From positions 310,001 to 374,000 of the forward strand of contig NZ_PVNH01000003.1 of assembly GCF_003001955.1 (NCBI RefSeq): DNA of 64,000 nucleotides. The letters run 5' to 3'. Source of the DNA: Prauserella shujinwangii (GTDB taxonomy: Bacteria > Actinomycetota > Actinomycetes > Mycobacteriales > Pseudonocardiaceae). Below, one piece after another: positions 43,349-50,668 of this stretch. Each line of letters opens with the position of its first letter. Positions within the stretch are counted from its first letter, which is position 1. The translations under genes and the position numbers were made by a program. Under the pieces are notes generated by a model. It ran no database searches. It saw only the letters and a program-made list of their open reading frames with translations, and was not told where the DNA came from.

Positions 43349-44767
43349 TCAGGCGGCGTCTCCCACGGGTGCGAACCGCACCTGGTTGCGCCCGTTCTCC
43401 TTCGCCGTGTACACGGCCTCGTCGGCTGCCTGCAGCAGCCCCTCCAGGGTGCTCGCGTGATCCGGGTAGACGGCGACGCCGATCGACGTCGTCCGGCCGG
43501 TGATCGTGGTCTGCCCACCGCGCTTGTCGGTCGTGTCGATCCGCAGCCCGGCGATCGTGCTGCGGACACGCTCGGCGGCGAGCCCGGCCGCGGCGGTGTC
43601 GGTGTCCGGCAGCAGCACCAGGAACTCCTCGCCGCCGAACCGGCCGACGATGTCGCTCGGCCTCGTGACCTCGCCGAGCACCTCGGCCACCGACATGAGC
43701 ACGTCGTCGCCCGCCGGGTGGCCGAACGTGTCGTTGATCCACTTGAAGTGGTCGAGGTCGATCATGAGCATCGCGAGGGTGCCGCCGGAGCGGCTGATCC
43801 GCCCGAGGGCGCGTTCCGCGGCCTCCGTCCACCCGCGCATGTTCAGCAGGCCGGTCTTCGGATCGGTCACGACGTCGTCCTGCAGCTGGTCGAGCTCGGC
43901 GAGGCGGTTGAACACCACCGTGACGACCGCCATGATCGCCACCGTCGGTGGCATGGTGACCAGCAGCACCGCCGTCATCACGCCGAGCCCGGTGGTGATC
44001 GCCTCCAGCAGGTTGTCGGCCTTGCTGCCCAGCACGGTGCGGATCGTGGGGTTCGGCGAGCTCAGTGCGAGGATGCCGCCGACGTAGAGCACCTGCACGC
44101 CCTCGTAGACGAGCGCGGCCACGATGATGAGCAGGAACTCGCGCAGGGAGTCCCAGCCGGACAGGGTGTGCCAGTCCTGTGGGCCGAGCGAGATGTAGGT
44201 CAGGTGAGCCAGCGCCGCCGCGAGGCTGTGCGAGATCGACGAGAAGACGAAGTTGTGCGCGGGGCGCCGCGCGGTGAACCACCGCTGCAGGCGGATCAGC
44301 ACGACGACGAGCACCACCAGCGTGGCGGGCAGCACCAGCACCGCGGGGAAGACCCACACCGCGATCAGGTCGATGAGGACGGTGCGCGTCCGGCTGCGCC
44401 TGCGTTCCTCCTGGCGCTGGGTCAGTTGGATATGCACCGTCGCACCCACGGCGAGGATGGCGAATCGCACCCAGTCCGTCGTGGTCGGTGTGCCGGACCC
44501 GGCGAAGGCGGCCGCGAAACCGCTGAGTGCCAGCAGTTCCATCGTGAGCAGGAACGCGATGAAGCGCTTCGGCCGCGTCCACAGCGCCCAGTCGCGCACG
44601 CGCCAGCTGTGCCGCCGGGGGCCGGCGGGGAGGTCACCCTGGGTGCGCCCGCCGTCGCTCGCCGGCATCGCCCCGGCCACCGTGCGCCGCCCATGGCCGC
44701 CCGACCGGGGCCTGCCACCTGGAGCCGGAGCCGCCGGTGGCGGCCGGTCGCGAGGTGTCAGGGGCAC
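43349..44767 (-). CDS. Membrane-bound diguanylate cyclase (GGDEF)
   Basis: 472 residues from GTG 44767, which has GGGGAGG eight bases upstream; the longer ATG start at 44827 lacks this. About six or seven transmembrane helices form a sensor region. The GGDEF domain then begins near DDVVTDPKTGLLNMRGW, with MLMIDLDHFKWINDTFGHPAGDDVL and the active-site loop RFGGEEF at about residues 376-382. The intact GGEEF predicts synthesis of cyclic di-GMP. No EAL domain follows. It lies next to the hexapeptide mini-gene array, transcribed away from it. Confidence 0.92.
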   Translation of the reverse strand: MPLTPRDRPPPAAPAPGGRPRSGGHGRRTVAGAMPASDGGRTQGDLPAGPRRHSWRVRDWALWTRPKRFIAFLLTMELLALSGFAAAFAGSGTPTTTDWVRFAILAVGATVHIQLTQRQEERRRSRTRTVLIDLIAVWVFPAVLVLPATLVVLVVVLIRLQRWFTARRPAHNFVFSSISHSLAAALAHLTYISLGPQDWHTLSGWDSLREFLLIIVAALVYEGVQVLYVGGILALSSPNPTIRTVLGSKADNLLEAITTGLGVMTAVLLVTMPPTVAIMAVVTVVFNRLAELDQLQDDVVTDPKTGLLNMRGWTEAAERALGRISRSGGTLAMLMIDLDHFKWINDTFGHPAGDDVLMSVAEVLGEVTRPSDIVGRFGGEEFLVLLPDTDTAAAGLAAERVRSTIAGLRIDTTDKRGGQTTITGRTTSIGVAVYPDHASTLEGLLQAADEAVYTAKENGRNQVRFAPVGDAA

Positions 44768-44939
44768 TCGCCAAACCTCCCCGCTGCGTCGGTTCCCGTC
44801 GTTGCGTAACCTGTCCGGCGTCCGCATGAGAACGATGCGCTATCCACAGCAGGTATCATCTCACCGCACCGGAACTGTCGTGTGGGCGAGGATGCACACT
44901 GAGGTGTCCGTGCGCCCGATCCGGAGTTCGAAAACGATC
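44768..44939. promoter_or_regulatory. Shared upstream region of the cyclase and the mini-gene array
   Basis: A divergent promoter space. TATCAT at 44854-44859 is a fair -10 box on the plus strand, about 94 nt before the first mini-gene, without a good -35. A plus-strand GTG at 44910 with GAGGTG upstream opens an 18-codon frame that ends inside mini-gene 1 in another register. It could be a leader but is not a repeat unit. Confidence 0.4.
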
Positions 44940-44952
44940 GGAGGTGTCTCCC

Positions 44953-44973
44953 TTGTCGGGCCGTGATTTCTGA
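44953..44973 (+). CDS. Hexapeptide mini-gene 1 (MSGRDF)
   Basis: Six codons plus TGA, encoding MSGRDF, with start TTG. GGAGG at 44940-44944 is eight bases upstream. An in-frame GTG at 44944 would add three residues, but it overlaps the Shine-Dalgarno and is unlikely. Unit 1 alone uses TCG for serine. No signal peptide or processing site exists because the product is only six residues; formyl-Met would normally remain or be trimmed. Function unknown: signal, RiPP-like precursor, or regulatory decoy. Confidence 0.75.
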   Translation: MSGRDF

Positions 44974-45022
44974 TCTAGAAATGCATCAGGTGGGTTGGTT
45001 GTCCGCGTCGGAGGAGGTGCCC

Positions 45023-45043
45023 GTGTCCGGTCGTGATTTCTGA
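45023..45043 (+). CDS. Hexapeptide mini-gene 2 (MSGRDF)
   Basis: Start GTG, six codons, TGA. The Shine-Dalgarno GGAGG at 45013-45017 lies in a longer GGAGGAGG run five bases before the start, the tightest spacing of the set. Glycine is encoded by GGT here instead of GGC. 49 nt separate it from the stop of unit 1. Confidence 0.78.
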   Translation: MSGRDF

Positions 45044-45094
45044 TCGACAGGCTCGTGAAGTGGTCGTATCGACGAAGTGACGGAGGTGTCCGGC

Positions 45095-45115
45095 GTGACC
45101 GGTCGTGATTTCTGA
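45095..45115 (+). CDS. Hexapeptide mini-gene 3 (MTGRDF)
   Basis: Start GTG, six codons, TGA. The second residue is threonine (ACC), a conservative change from serine. GGAGG at 45082-45086 is eight bases before the start. Glycine codon GGT as in unit 2. Confidence 0.78.
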   Translation: MTGRDF

Positions 45116-45166
45116 AGCCAGCGGTGTAGGTCAGGTGTTCGTTTGCCCGAGCGAAGGAGGGGTCCC

Positions 45167-45187
45167 GTGTCCGGCCGTGATTTCTGA
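45167..45187 (+). CDS. Hexapeptide mini-gene 4 (MSGRDF)
   Basis: Start GTG, six codons, TGA. The ribosome-binding site is AAGGAGGGG (45154-45162), with GGAGG six bases before the start. Codon choice differs from unit 2 only at glycine (GGC). Confidence 0.78.
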   Translation: MSGRDF

Positions 45188-45243
45188 TGTTGATCTGTTC
45201 TTCCGGAAGTGCTCGACGCGCATTGAGGCAGGAGGTGTCCGAC

Positions 45244-45264
45244 GTGACCGGCCGTGATTTCTGA
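45244..45264 (+). CDS. Hexapeptide mini-gene 5 (MTGRDF)
   Basis: Start GTG, six codons, TGA; threonine version like unit 3 but with GGC for glycine. AGGAGG at 45230-45235 ends eight bases before the start. The spacer to unit 6 is especially T-rich (about 45% G+C over 45265-45297). Confidence 0.78.
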   Translation: MTGRDF

Positions 45265-45312
45265 ATACTCGTCGTCATCGATTTCTTCCCCTTGTTCGAG
45301 GAGGTGGCTGAG

Positions 45313-45333
45313 TTGTCCGGCCGCGACTTCTGA
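45313..45333 (+). CDS. Hexapeptide mini-gene 6 (MSGRDF)
   Basis: Start TTG, six codons, TGA. This unit uses CGC for arginine and GAC for aspartate where all others use CGT and GAT, so the DNA differs while the peptide is kept. This is the best evidence that the peptide is selected. GGAGG at 45300-45304 is eight bases upstream. The convergent MFS gene ends 38 nt downstream. Confidence 0.78.
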   Translation: MSGRDF

Positions 45334-45370
45334 TTTTCTGCTTCCGCTTTCCCGAGCCGGCTGAGTCCCG

Positions 45371-46603
45371 CTACGCCAGGCCCGTGGTGGCGCCGTCCGG
45401 CGCCCCGCGAACCCGCGCCCAGGACAGCGCGACCGGTATGGTGAGAACCACCCCGGTCACCCCCGCGAGAGCGATCGCCGTGGTGGCGGATCCCACCAAC
45501 TCCGCGACCACGCCCCCGATCGCCACGCCCACACCTTGAGCCACGCGGAGCCCGGTGCGGTACAGCCCGCCCGCGCCGCCACGGAGCTCGTTGGGAACCC
45601 ACGTGATGAACGTGGCGCCGACGGTGATGATGTACGCGCCCGCCGCGCCTGCCGTGGCGAGGAGCAGCAGTGCCAGCGGGAGGTTCGGCTCGGCCGCGAA
45701 CGCGACGAGGATCGCGGCCGCGGCGGTGGCGAGAATCCCCATGAACCGGCGCCGCGTCTCCGCCGACACGAACCGGGAGAGCACGAACGCGCCCACGATG
45801 AACCCGAGCGGGTCGGCGGCGAGCAGCCAGCCGACGGCCTGGTCCGGCGCGCCGATCTGGTGCGCCAGCGGCGCGGCGAGCCCTTCCGGGATCACCGCGA
45901 GACCGACGAGCCAGGACAGCGCGAGCAGCACCCGCAGCCTGCGCTGGCCGAACACCCAGTGCGCGGCACCGAACCATCCCTCGGAGCCGTCGCCCGCGGC
46001 GGGGCGCCAGCGCACCTGCCAGCGGATGAGCACCCCTGCGACGGCGAACGTCACGGCGTCGATCGCGAGCGCCCACGACGGCCCGACGAGGGTCACCAGC
46101 ACGCCGCCGCCCGCCAGGCCGGCAAGCATGGCGACGTTCGTCGTGATGCCACGCAGGTCCTGGCTGCGCAGGTAGAGGTCGTCGTCGTGGAACACCTCGC
46201 GGGTGAGCGCGTTCTGCGCCGCGTTGGCCGGTGCCCCCACCAGCCGCACCAGCACGAGCAGCAGGCACAACGGCAGGAGCGGCATCCCGGGCAGGGCCAT
46301 CGTGCCGACGAGCGCGGCCTGCGTCCCGGCGGTGACGGTGAGCACCGTGCGCCGGGGGAACCGGTCGGCGACCTGCGCGAGCCCGAGCCCGCCCGCCAGC
46401 GCGGGCAGGAACGTCAGCGCGTAGACGGCGGCGGCCCACAGCGCGGAGCCGGTCCGGCTGAAGACCGTGATGGCCAGGGCGACCGACGTGAGGTGGTCGC
46501 CCGCGACCGACTGGGCCTCGGCCAGCCAGAGTGCCCTGAACTCGGAGTTGCCGAGCGCCGTGCTCATCCGGGGCGCCGTCCGCGAACTCACCGTGCTGGT
46601 CAC
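45371..46603 (-). CDS. MFS transporter (drug/metabolite exporter type)
   Basis: A 410-residue 12-helix transporter. The loop 2-3 signature is AQVADRFPRRTVLTVTAG, and NAAQNALTREVFHDDDLYLRSQDLRGI is a block typical of the enterobactin-exporter-like (MFS_3) group. GTG start at 46603; ATG at 46567 is possible. The gene converges on the hexapeptide array, its stop being 38 nt from the last mini-gene, so it is a candidate exporter for that peptide. This link rests on proximity only. Confidence 0.87.
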   Translation of the reverse strand: MTSTVSSRTAPRMSTALGNSEFRALWLAEAQSVAGDHLTSVALAITVFSRTGSALWAAAVYALTFLPALAGGLGLAQVADRFPRRTVLTVTAGTQAALVGTMALPGMPLLPLCLLLVLVRLVGAPANAAQNALTREVFHDDDLYLRSQDLRGITTNVAMLAGLAGGGVLVTLVGPSWALAIDAVTFAVAGVLIRWQVRWRPAAGDGSEGWFGAAHWVFGQRRLRVLLALSWLVGLAVIPEGLAAPLAHQIGAPDQAVGWLLAADPLGFIVGAFVLSRFVSAETRRRFMGILATAAAAILVAFAAEPNLPLALLLLATAGAAGAYIITVGATFITWVPNELRGGAGGLYRTGLRVAQGVGVAIGGVVAELVGSATTAIALAGVTGVVLTIPVALSWARVRGAPDGATTGLA

Positions 46604-46973
46604 CTGTGCCGAATCGTTACTGGTCGCTTGTGTCGATGACGACGTTCAGTATGCCGCCGGCTACACAGTGCCGAACAGTGAACGAAAGTCGAATCGAACT
46701 TTCGGGCGTGTGGCTTGGTCCGAACGCCCGCCGTCAAAGGTACGGGATCGGGCGGTACCGCCTGCCCGCTGACCGGGACGCACGCCCGGTGACGCCGACC
46801 CGCGCGGCAGTTTCCCGCAGCCGATCACAGCTCACTCGTTCGGCGCAGTGCAGGCACCGCTCGCCGCGACCCCGGGTTTGAAACGCGGGAATTGGCGAAC
46901 ACTGAGAGGGGAGCCGGCAGCAGCGGTGTGTCGCGCTGTGCCTACGCCGGCCAGGGAGTGAAGGACGAGGAAG
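46604..46973. promoter_or_regulatory. 370-bp divergent promoter region MFS / SDR with inverted repeat
   Basis: It holds an inverted repeat CGAAAGT (46683-46689) / ACTTTCG (46698-46704) around CGAATCGA, likely an operator or promoter element, in a stretch lower in G+C than the genes. The right half, up to the SDR ribosome-binding site (GGACGAGGAAG), shows no gene; small frames here lack initiation signals. Confidence 0.4.
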
Positions 46974-47873
46974 ATGCTGCTCGACGGCAAGGCAGTGGTG
47001 GTGACGGGGGCGGGCAGGGGGCTCGGCGAGGCGTTCGCCGTGCACGCGGCGCAGGCGGGCGCCGCCGTGGTCGTGAACGACGTGGAGGCGGATCTGGCGC
47101 AGCGCACGGCGGCCAACATCCGTGCGCACGGGGGGCGTGCGGTCGCGAGCGGGCACTCGGTGGCCGAACCGGAGCAGGCGCGGGCGATCGTCGACCTGTG
47201 TGTCGCCGAGTTCGGCTCGATCGACGGCCTGGTGAACAACGCGGGGGTCAACTACGAGGCGCTGCCGTGGCAGGACGATCCCGCGCAGGTCCGGGAGCTG
47301 ATCGAGGTCAACGTCCTCGGCGTCATCTACACCGGGATGGCGGCCGCGGAGGCCATGGCGGACAGCGGGCGCGGCGGCTCGATCGTCAACGTGTCGTCGG
47401 GTGCCTCGCTGGGGCAGCGGAAGCTGGGCGCGTACGCCGCGAGCAAGGGTGCCGTCGCGTCGCTGACGTACTCGTGGGCGCTCGACATGGAGGACGTCGG
47501 CATCCGCGTCAACGCGGTGTGCCCGCTCGCGCACACCCGGATGGTGTGGAAGTCCGAGCGGTCGCTGCGCAACTGCCCGCCGGACCGCACGCCGTCACGG
47601 ATCGCGCCGCTCGTGCTGTTCCTCCTCGGCGACGGTGCGCACGGCATCACCGGGCAGCTGATCCGGTGCAACGGGCCGCAGCTGCACATCGTCGGCCAGC
47701 CCTACCTCAAGGCGCCGATCCTGGAACGGCAGGTGTGGGACTCCGAGAGCGTGCAACGCGCGTTCGACGAGGTGTTCAGCGCCCACCTCGAGCCGTACGG
47801 GCTGGAGAAGCGGGTCCCGCCGCGCCTGCGCAAATGGACCGACGCCCCCTCCACCCCCCTGCGCAGCGCCTGA
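46974..47873 (+). CDS. Short-chain dehydrogenase/reductase
   Basis: A 299-residue SDR. Cofactor motif TGAGRGLG at the N-terminus, NNAGV in the middle, and catalytic Ser-Tyr-Lys in VNVSSGASLGQRKLGAYAASKGAV. NDVEADLAQ after strand two suggests NAD preference (Asp at the strand end). The C-terminal ~60 residues are longer than the classical 250-residue form. It oxidises or reduces an alcohol/ketone. Substrate unknown. It is convergent with an acyl-CoA synthetase, so lipid metabolism is possible. Confidence 0.9.
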   Translation: MLLDGKAVVVTGAGRGLGEAFAVHAAQAGAAVVVNDVEADLAQRTAANIRAHGGRAVASGHSVAEPEQARAIVDLCVAEFGSIDGLVNNAGVNYEALPWQDDPAQVRELIEVNVLGVIYTGMAAAEAMADSGRGGSIVNVSSGASLGQRKLGAYAASKGAVASLTYSWALDMEDVGIRVNAVCPLAHTRMVWKSERSLRNCPPDRTPSRIAPLVLFLLGDGAHGITGQLIRCNGPQLHIVGQPYLKAPILERQVWDSESVQRAFDEVFSAHLEPYGLEKRVPPRLRKWTDAPSTPLRSA

Positions 47874-47882
47874 CGCAGGTCA

Positions 47883-47935
47883 GCAGTGAATGGCACATTG
47901 CCCGCGTTGAACGCAGGCAATGTGCCATTCACTGC
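47883..47935. terminator. Bidirectional terminator hairpin (TTGAACGC family)
   Basis: A perfect 20-bp stem, 47883-47902 with 47916-47935, starting GCAGTGAATGGCACATTGCC, and a loop containing GCGTTGAACGC. Compared with the hairpin at 5468, stem positions 9, 11 and 15 differ, and all three changes are compensated on the other arm. It sits between convergent SDR and acyl-CoA synthetase genes. Confidence 0.85.
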
Positions 47936-47947
47936 CCGTGGCAGAGC

Positions 47948-49780
47948 TCAGTCGGCGTAGAGGGACTTGATCTCGGGCTCGTACCGCTGCGCGATCACGC
48001 GCCGCTTGAGCTTGAGCGTCGGGGTGACCTCACCGCTCTCCGGTGTCCACGCCTTGGCCAGCAGCCGGTACTTCTTGACCTGCTCGACCCTGGCGAGCCG
48101 CTCGTTGGCCGCCGCCACGGCGCGGTCGATCTCGGCGCGCACCTCGGGATGGTCGACGAGCGTCGGCACGTCGGTGCCCTCGATGCCCCGCGCGGCCGCC
48201 CACGCGGGCGCGATCTCGTCGTCGAGGACGATCAGCGCCGTCACGTACGGCTTGTCGTCGCCGATCGCCACCGCCTGGCCGATGAGCGGGTGCTCCTTCA
48301 GCAGCCCCTCGATCCGCGTGGGCGCGATGTTCTTGCCGCCGGAGGTGATGATCAGCTCCTTCTTGCGGTCGGTGATCGTGACGAAGCCGTCCTCGTCGAT
48401 CGTGCCGATGTCGCCGGTGGCGAACCAGCCGTCGGCGTCGGTGGCCTGCTCGACCGTCCCGTCCTCGCGCAGGTAGCCGAGGAAGACGACCGGGCCGCGG
48501 ACGAACAGCTCGCCGTCCTCACCGGTGCGTACCTCGACGTCGGCGAGCGGCCTGCCGACCGTGCCCGCCTTGAAGGCGCTCGCGGTGTTCGACGTGACCG
48601 CTCCGGTCGTCTCCGAAAGGCCCCACACCTCCTGGATCTCGATGCCGAGCCCGGCGATGAAGTACAGCACCTCGACCGGCAACGCGGCCGCGCCACTGGC
48701 CGCGAGTTCCAGGTTGTCCAGGCCGAGCAGCTGGCGGACCGGCGCCAGGACGGTGCGGTCGGCCTCCTCGATCCGCGCCGCCAGGTCCCCGGGCACCTCC
48801 TTGCCCGCACTGCGCAGCTTGTAGCCCTCCTGCAGCAGCTCGTTGGCGCGCAACAGCGCGTCGCGGCGTTCCTCCGGCTGGCTCGCCAGCATGTTCTTCA
48901 GTCCCGCGACCATCTTCTCCCACACCCGAGGCACGCCGAAGAACGACTGTGGCCGGACCCGGCCCAGCGCGCTCACGACGGTGGTCGGGTCGGCGAGCGT
49001 GTGCACGTGCCCGGCGAACACGATCGGAAGGTAGATCGACAGCTCCCGCTCCGCGATGTGCGCCAGCGGCAGGTACGCGATGTTGGTGAGGTGCATGGGC
49101 ACGCCGTGCAGGGAGTGCACGGCGACGGCCTCGTGGATGGCGTTGCGGTGCGAGAGCACGACGCCCTTCGGGTTCCCCGTCGTCCCGGACGTGTAGATCA
49201 TCGACAGCGGGTCGTCGGGCTTGATCTCGTCCGCCGTCCGCTCGAACACCTCTGGCTCCTCGGCGTGCAGCGCCGCGCCCCGCTCCCGCAGCTGCGCGAG
49301 GCTGAGGAACCGCGCGTCGCCCTCGGGGACCGCGGCGGGGTCCAGCATGACGACGTGTTCGAGGTTGGGCAGGTCGTCGAGCACCGGCTGCCAGCGCCGG
49401 AGCTCCTCGGCTCCGGCGAGCACGGCGATCGGGGCCGCGCTGTGCGAGGCGACGAAGTGGATCTGCTCGCTGCTCAGCGTCGAGTACGTCGTGCACGGGA
49501 TCGCGCCGAGGTGCGTCGCCGCCTGGTCCACGACGAGGTGTTCGGGCCTGCTGGGCGCCATGATCAGCATCCGCTGGCCTGATCGCAGACCGAGGTCGGC
49601 CAGCCCGCGGGAGACGGCGGCGACCTCGTCGCGCAGCTGCCCCCAGGTCAGCGTCGGCTGGTCGGGATCGTCCAGTGACGTGAGCGCGGGAAGATCGGTG
49701 AACTCGGTGGCGTTGCGGCGCAGGAGCTTCGGGATCGTCAGACCCTCGACTTCGGTGCGGATGGACTGCTGGGACAACAC
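47948..49780 (-). CDS. Long-chain fatty-acid-CoA ligase (FadD15-like)
   Basis: A 610-residue AMP-binding enzyme. The P-loop-like motif is MIYTSGTTGNPKGVVLSHRN, then VWGLSETTGAVTSN, DGWFATGDIG and the hinge/catalytic region ITDRKKELIITSGGKNIAP. The C-terminus with LTPTLKLKRR-like residues (EVTPTLKLKRRVIAQRYEPEI) is typical of long-chain ligases. It activates fatty acids to acyl-CoA via acyl-adenylate. GTG start at 49780 with GAGGAGG upstream. Confidence 0.93.
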   Translation of the reverse strand: MLSQQSIRTEVEGLTIPKLLRRNATEFTDLPALTSLDDPDQPTLTWGQLRDEVAAVSRGLADLGLRSGQRMLIMAPSRPEHLVVDQAATHLGAIPCTTYSTLSSEQIHFVASHSAAPIAVLAGAEELRRWQPVLDDLPNLEHVVMLDPAAVPEGDARFLSLAQLRERGAALHAEEPEVFERTADEIKPDDPLSMIYTSGTTGNPKGVVLSHRNAIHEAVAVHSLHGVPMHLTNIAYLPLAHIAERELSIYLPIVFAGHVHTLADPTTVVSALGRVRPQSFFGVPRVWEKMVAGLKNMLASQPEERRDALLRANELLQEGYKLRSAGKEVPGDLAARIEEADRTVLAPVRQLLGLDNLELAASGAAALPVEVLYFIAGLGIEIQEVWGLSETTGAVTSNTASAFKAGTVGRPLADVEVRTGEDGELFVRGPVVFLGYLREDGTVEQATDADGWFATGDIGTIDEDGFVTITDRKKELIITSGGKNIAPTRIEGLLKEHPLIGQAVAIGDDKPYVTALIVLDDEIAPAWAAARGIEGTDVPTLVDHPEVRAEIDRAVAAANERLARVEQVKKYRLLAKAWTPESGEVTPTLKLKRRVIAQRYEPEIKSLYAD

Positions 49781-49884
49781 TGGCCTCCTCGGTTACCTGC
49801 CTGGCGCCAGCCTATGTGGCAGTCGTCACTGTCCGAAAGTGTCGGGCGGGTGTCGGGCACGGTGGTCGCGGGTACGCCACGGCG

Positions 49885-50523
49885 ATGAGCAAGGACACCG
49901 ACCGGGTGGCGCGGCTGCTCGACGTGGCCGGGCGCACGTACGCCGACGAGGCCGGGATCCGGCTGGAGGACAAGCCCGCGTCGCTGTACCGCCTGCTCGT
50001 GCTGGCGGTCGTGCTCTCCACTCGCATCAAGGCCGAGCTGGCCGTCTCGGCCGCCCGGGAGCTGGTCCGTTCCGGCTTCGGCACGCCGCGCCGGATGCTG
50101 GACGCGTCGTGGCAGGACCGCGTGGACGCGCTCGGCCGCGCGCACTACGTCCGCTACGACGAGAGCACCGCCACGGCGCTCGGGGAGGGCGCGCGGCTCC
50201 TGCTGGACAAGTACTCGGGCGATCTGCGCAAGCTCCGCGAGCGGGCCGGGGGCGATATCGGCGAACTGCGCACGATGTTGCGTGAGGTGCCCAGGCTCGG
50301 CCCGGTGGGCGTGGACATCTTCTTCCGCGAGGTGCAGCACGTGTGGCCGGAGCTGCGGCCGTTCGTCGATCGCAAGGCGCTCGACGGTGCCGCGCGCATC
50401 GGCCTGCCGAAGGATCCGAAGAAGCTGGCTGACCTGGTGAAAGGTGATGAGCTGGCCGCCTTCACGGCAGCCCTGGTGCGGGTGAGCCTGGACAAGAAGC
50501 TCGCCGGCCGCGTGGCCTCGTGA
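49885..50523 (+). CDS. HhH-GPD (endonuclease III-like) protein
   Basis: A 212-residue protein with LVLAVVLSTRIKAELAVSAARELV, resembling the start of the HhH-GPD DNA-glycosylase fold, and the hairpin-helix-hairpin LREVPRLGPVGVDIFFREVQHVWPEL. The family lysine (K in the usual LPGVGxKxA) is not seen, and an Asp follows in GVDIFFREV. No iron-sulfur cysteines are visible. Actinobacterial relatives are annotated as endonucleases without proof. The stop codon lies in the hairpin 50518-50561. Confidence 0.75.
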   Translation: MSKDTDRVARLLDVAGRTYADEAGIRLEDKPASLYRLLVLAVVLSTRIKAELAVSAARELVRSGFGTPRRMLDASWQDRVDALGRAHYVRYDESTATALGEGARLLLDKYSGDLRKLRERAGGDIGELRTMLREVPRLGPVGVDIFFREVQHVWPELRPFVDRKALDGAARIGLPKDPKKLADLVKGDELAAFTAALVRVSLDKKLAGRVAS

Positions 50524-50561
50524 GTGCGTGACGTTGTTCTAACCACGTTTTGCACTCACGA
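50518..50561. terminator. Hairpin overlapping the HhH stop (GTGAGTG family)
   Basis: TCGTGAGTGC (50518-50527) pairs with GCACTCACGA (50552-50561), and the interior keeps the decayed core GACGTTGTTCTAACCACGTT. TGA (50521-50523) is inside the left arm. Here it separates two co-directional transcription units (HhH and the GntP operon). Confidence 0.7.
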
Positions 50562-50668
50562 CCCGCTTGTTGCGCAGTTTACTCAACTTATCTCCTCCAA
50601 CTGCTTGTTTTGAGCATCTTTGTGGCGCATGATGATCGCCACGCTCAATCGGCCGGAGGAGGATCGCC
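50562..50668. promoter_or_regulatory. Promoter region of the four-carbon sugar-acid operon
   Basis: An A/T-rich stretch with TTGCGCAGTTTACTCAAC and CTTGTTTTGAGCATCTTTGTG, and related TTGAGC/GCTCAA elements at ~50611 and 50643. These may be the target of the DeoR-type regulator encoded at the operon end. GGAGGAGG ends seven bases before the GTG start of the permease. Confidence 0.4.

Larger units (their letters stand above)
44940..45333 (+). repeat. Array of six Shine-Dalgarno + hexapeptide mini-gene units
   Basis: Six units with start codons at 44953, 45023, 45095, 45167, 45244 and 45313 (period 69-77 nt). Each unit has a GGAGG core 5-8 nt before a TTG/GTG start, then codons for Met-(Ser/Thr)-Gly-Arg-Asp-Phe and TGA. 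The spacers of roughly 35-45 nt between units share no similarity and are lower in G+C than the surrounding genes. Only the ribosome-binding site and the peptide codons are conserved, which points to translation of each copy. No downstream gene on the same strand follows for 1.6 kb. Confidence 0.85.

Noticed and set aside
44910-44966. 18-codon frame before mini-gene 1
   Set aside because: It has a GAGGTG upstream but ends out of frame inside mini-gene 1 and has no repeat elsewhere. Noted as a possible leader, not accepted as a gene.
44940-45333. Array interpreted as a CRISPR-like or transposon-derived DNA repeat
   Set aside because: The conserved block is exactly SD plus codons to the stop, spacer lengths vary by several bases, and differences within the block are silent, which a DNA-level repeat does not predict.
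44856-46439. Long minus-strand frame across the hexapeptide array with QKSRPD/RNHDRTR-like repeats
   Set aside because: Most of it is the wrong frame of the MFS gene. The repeated residues are the antisense of the conserved SD-hexapeptide blocks, appear in different registers, and have no ribosome-binding site.
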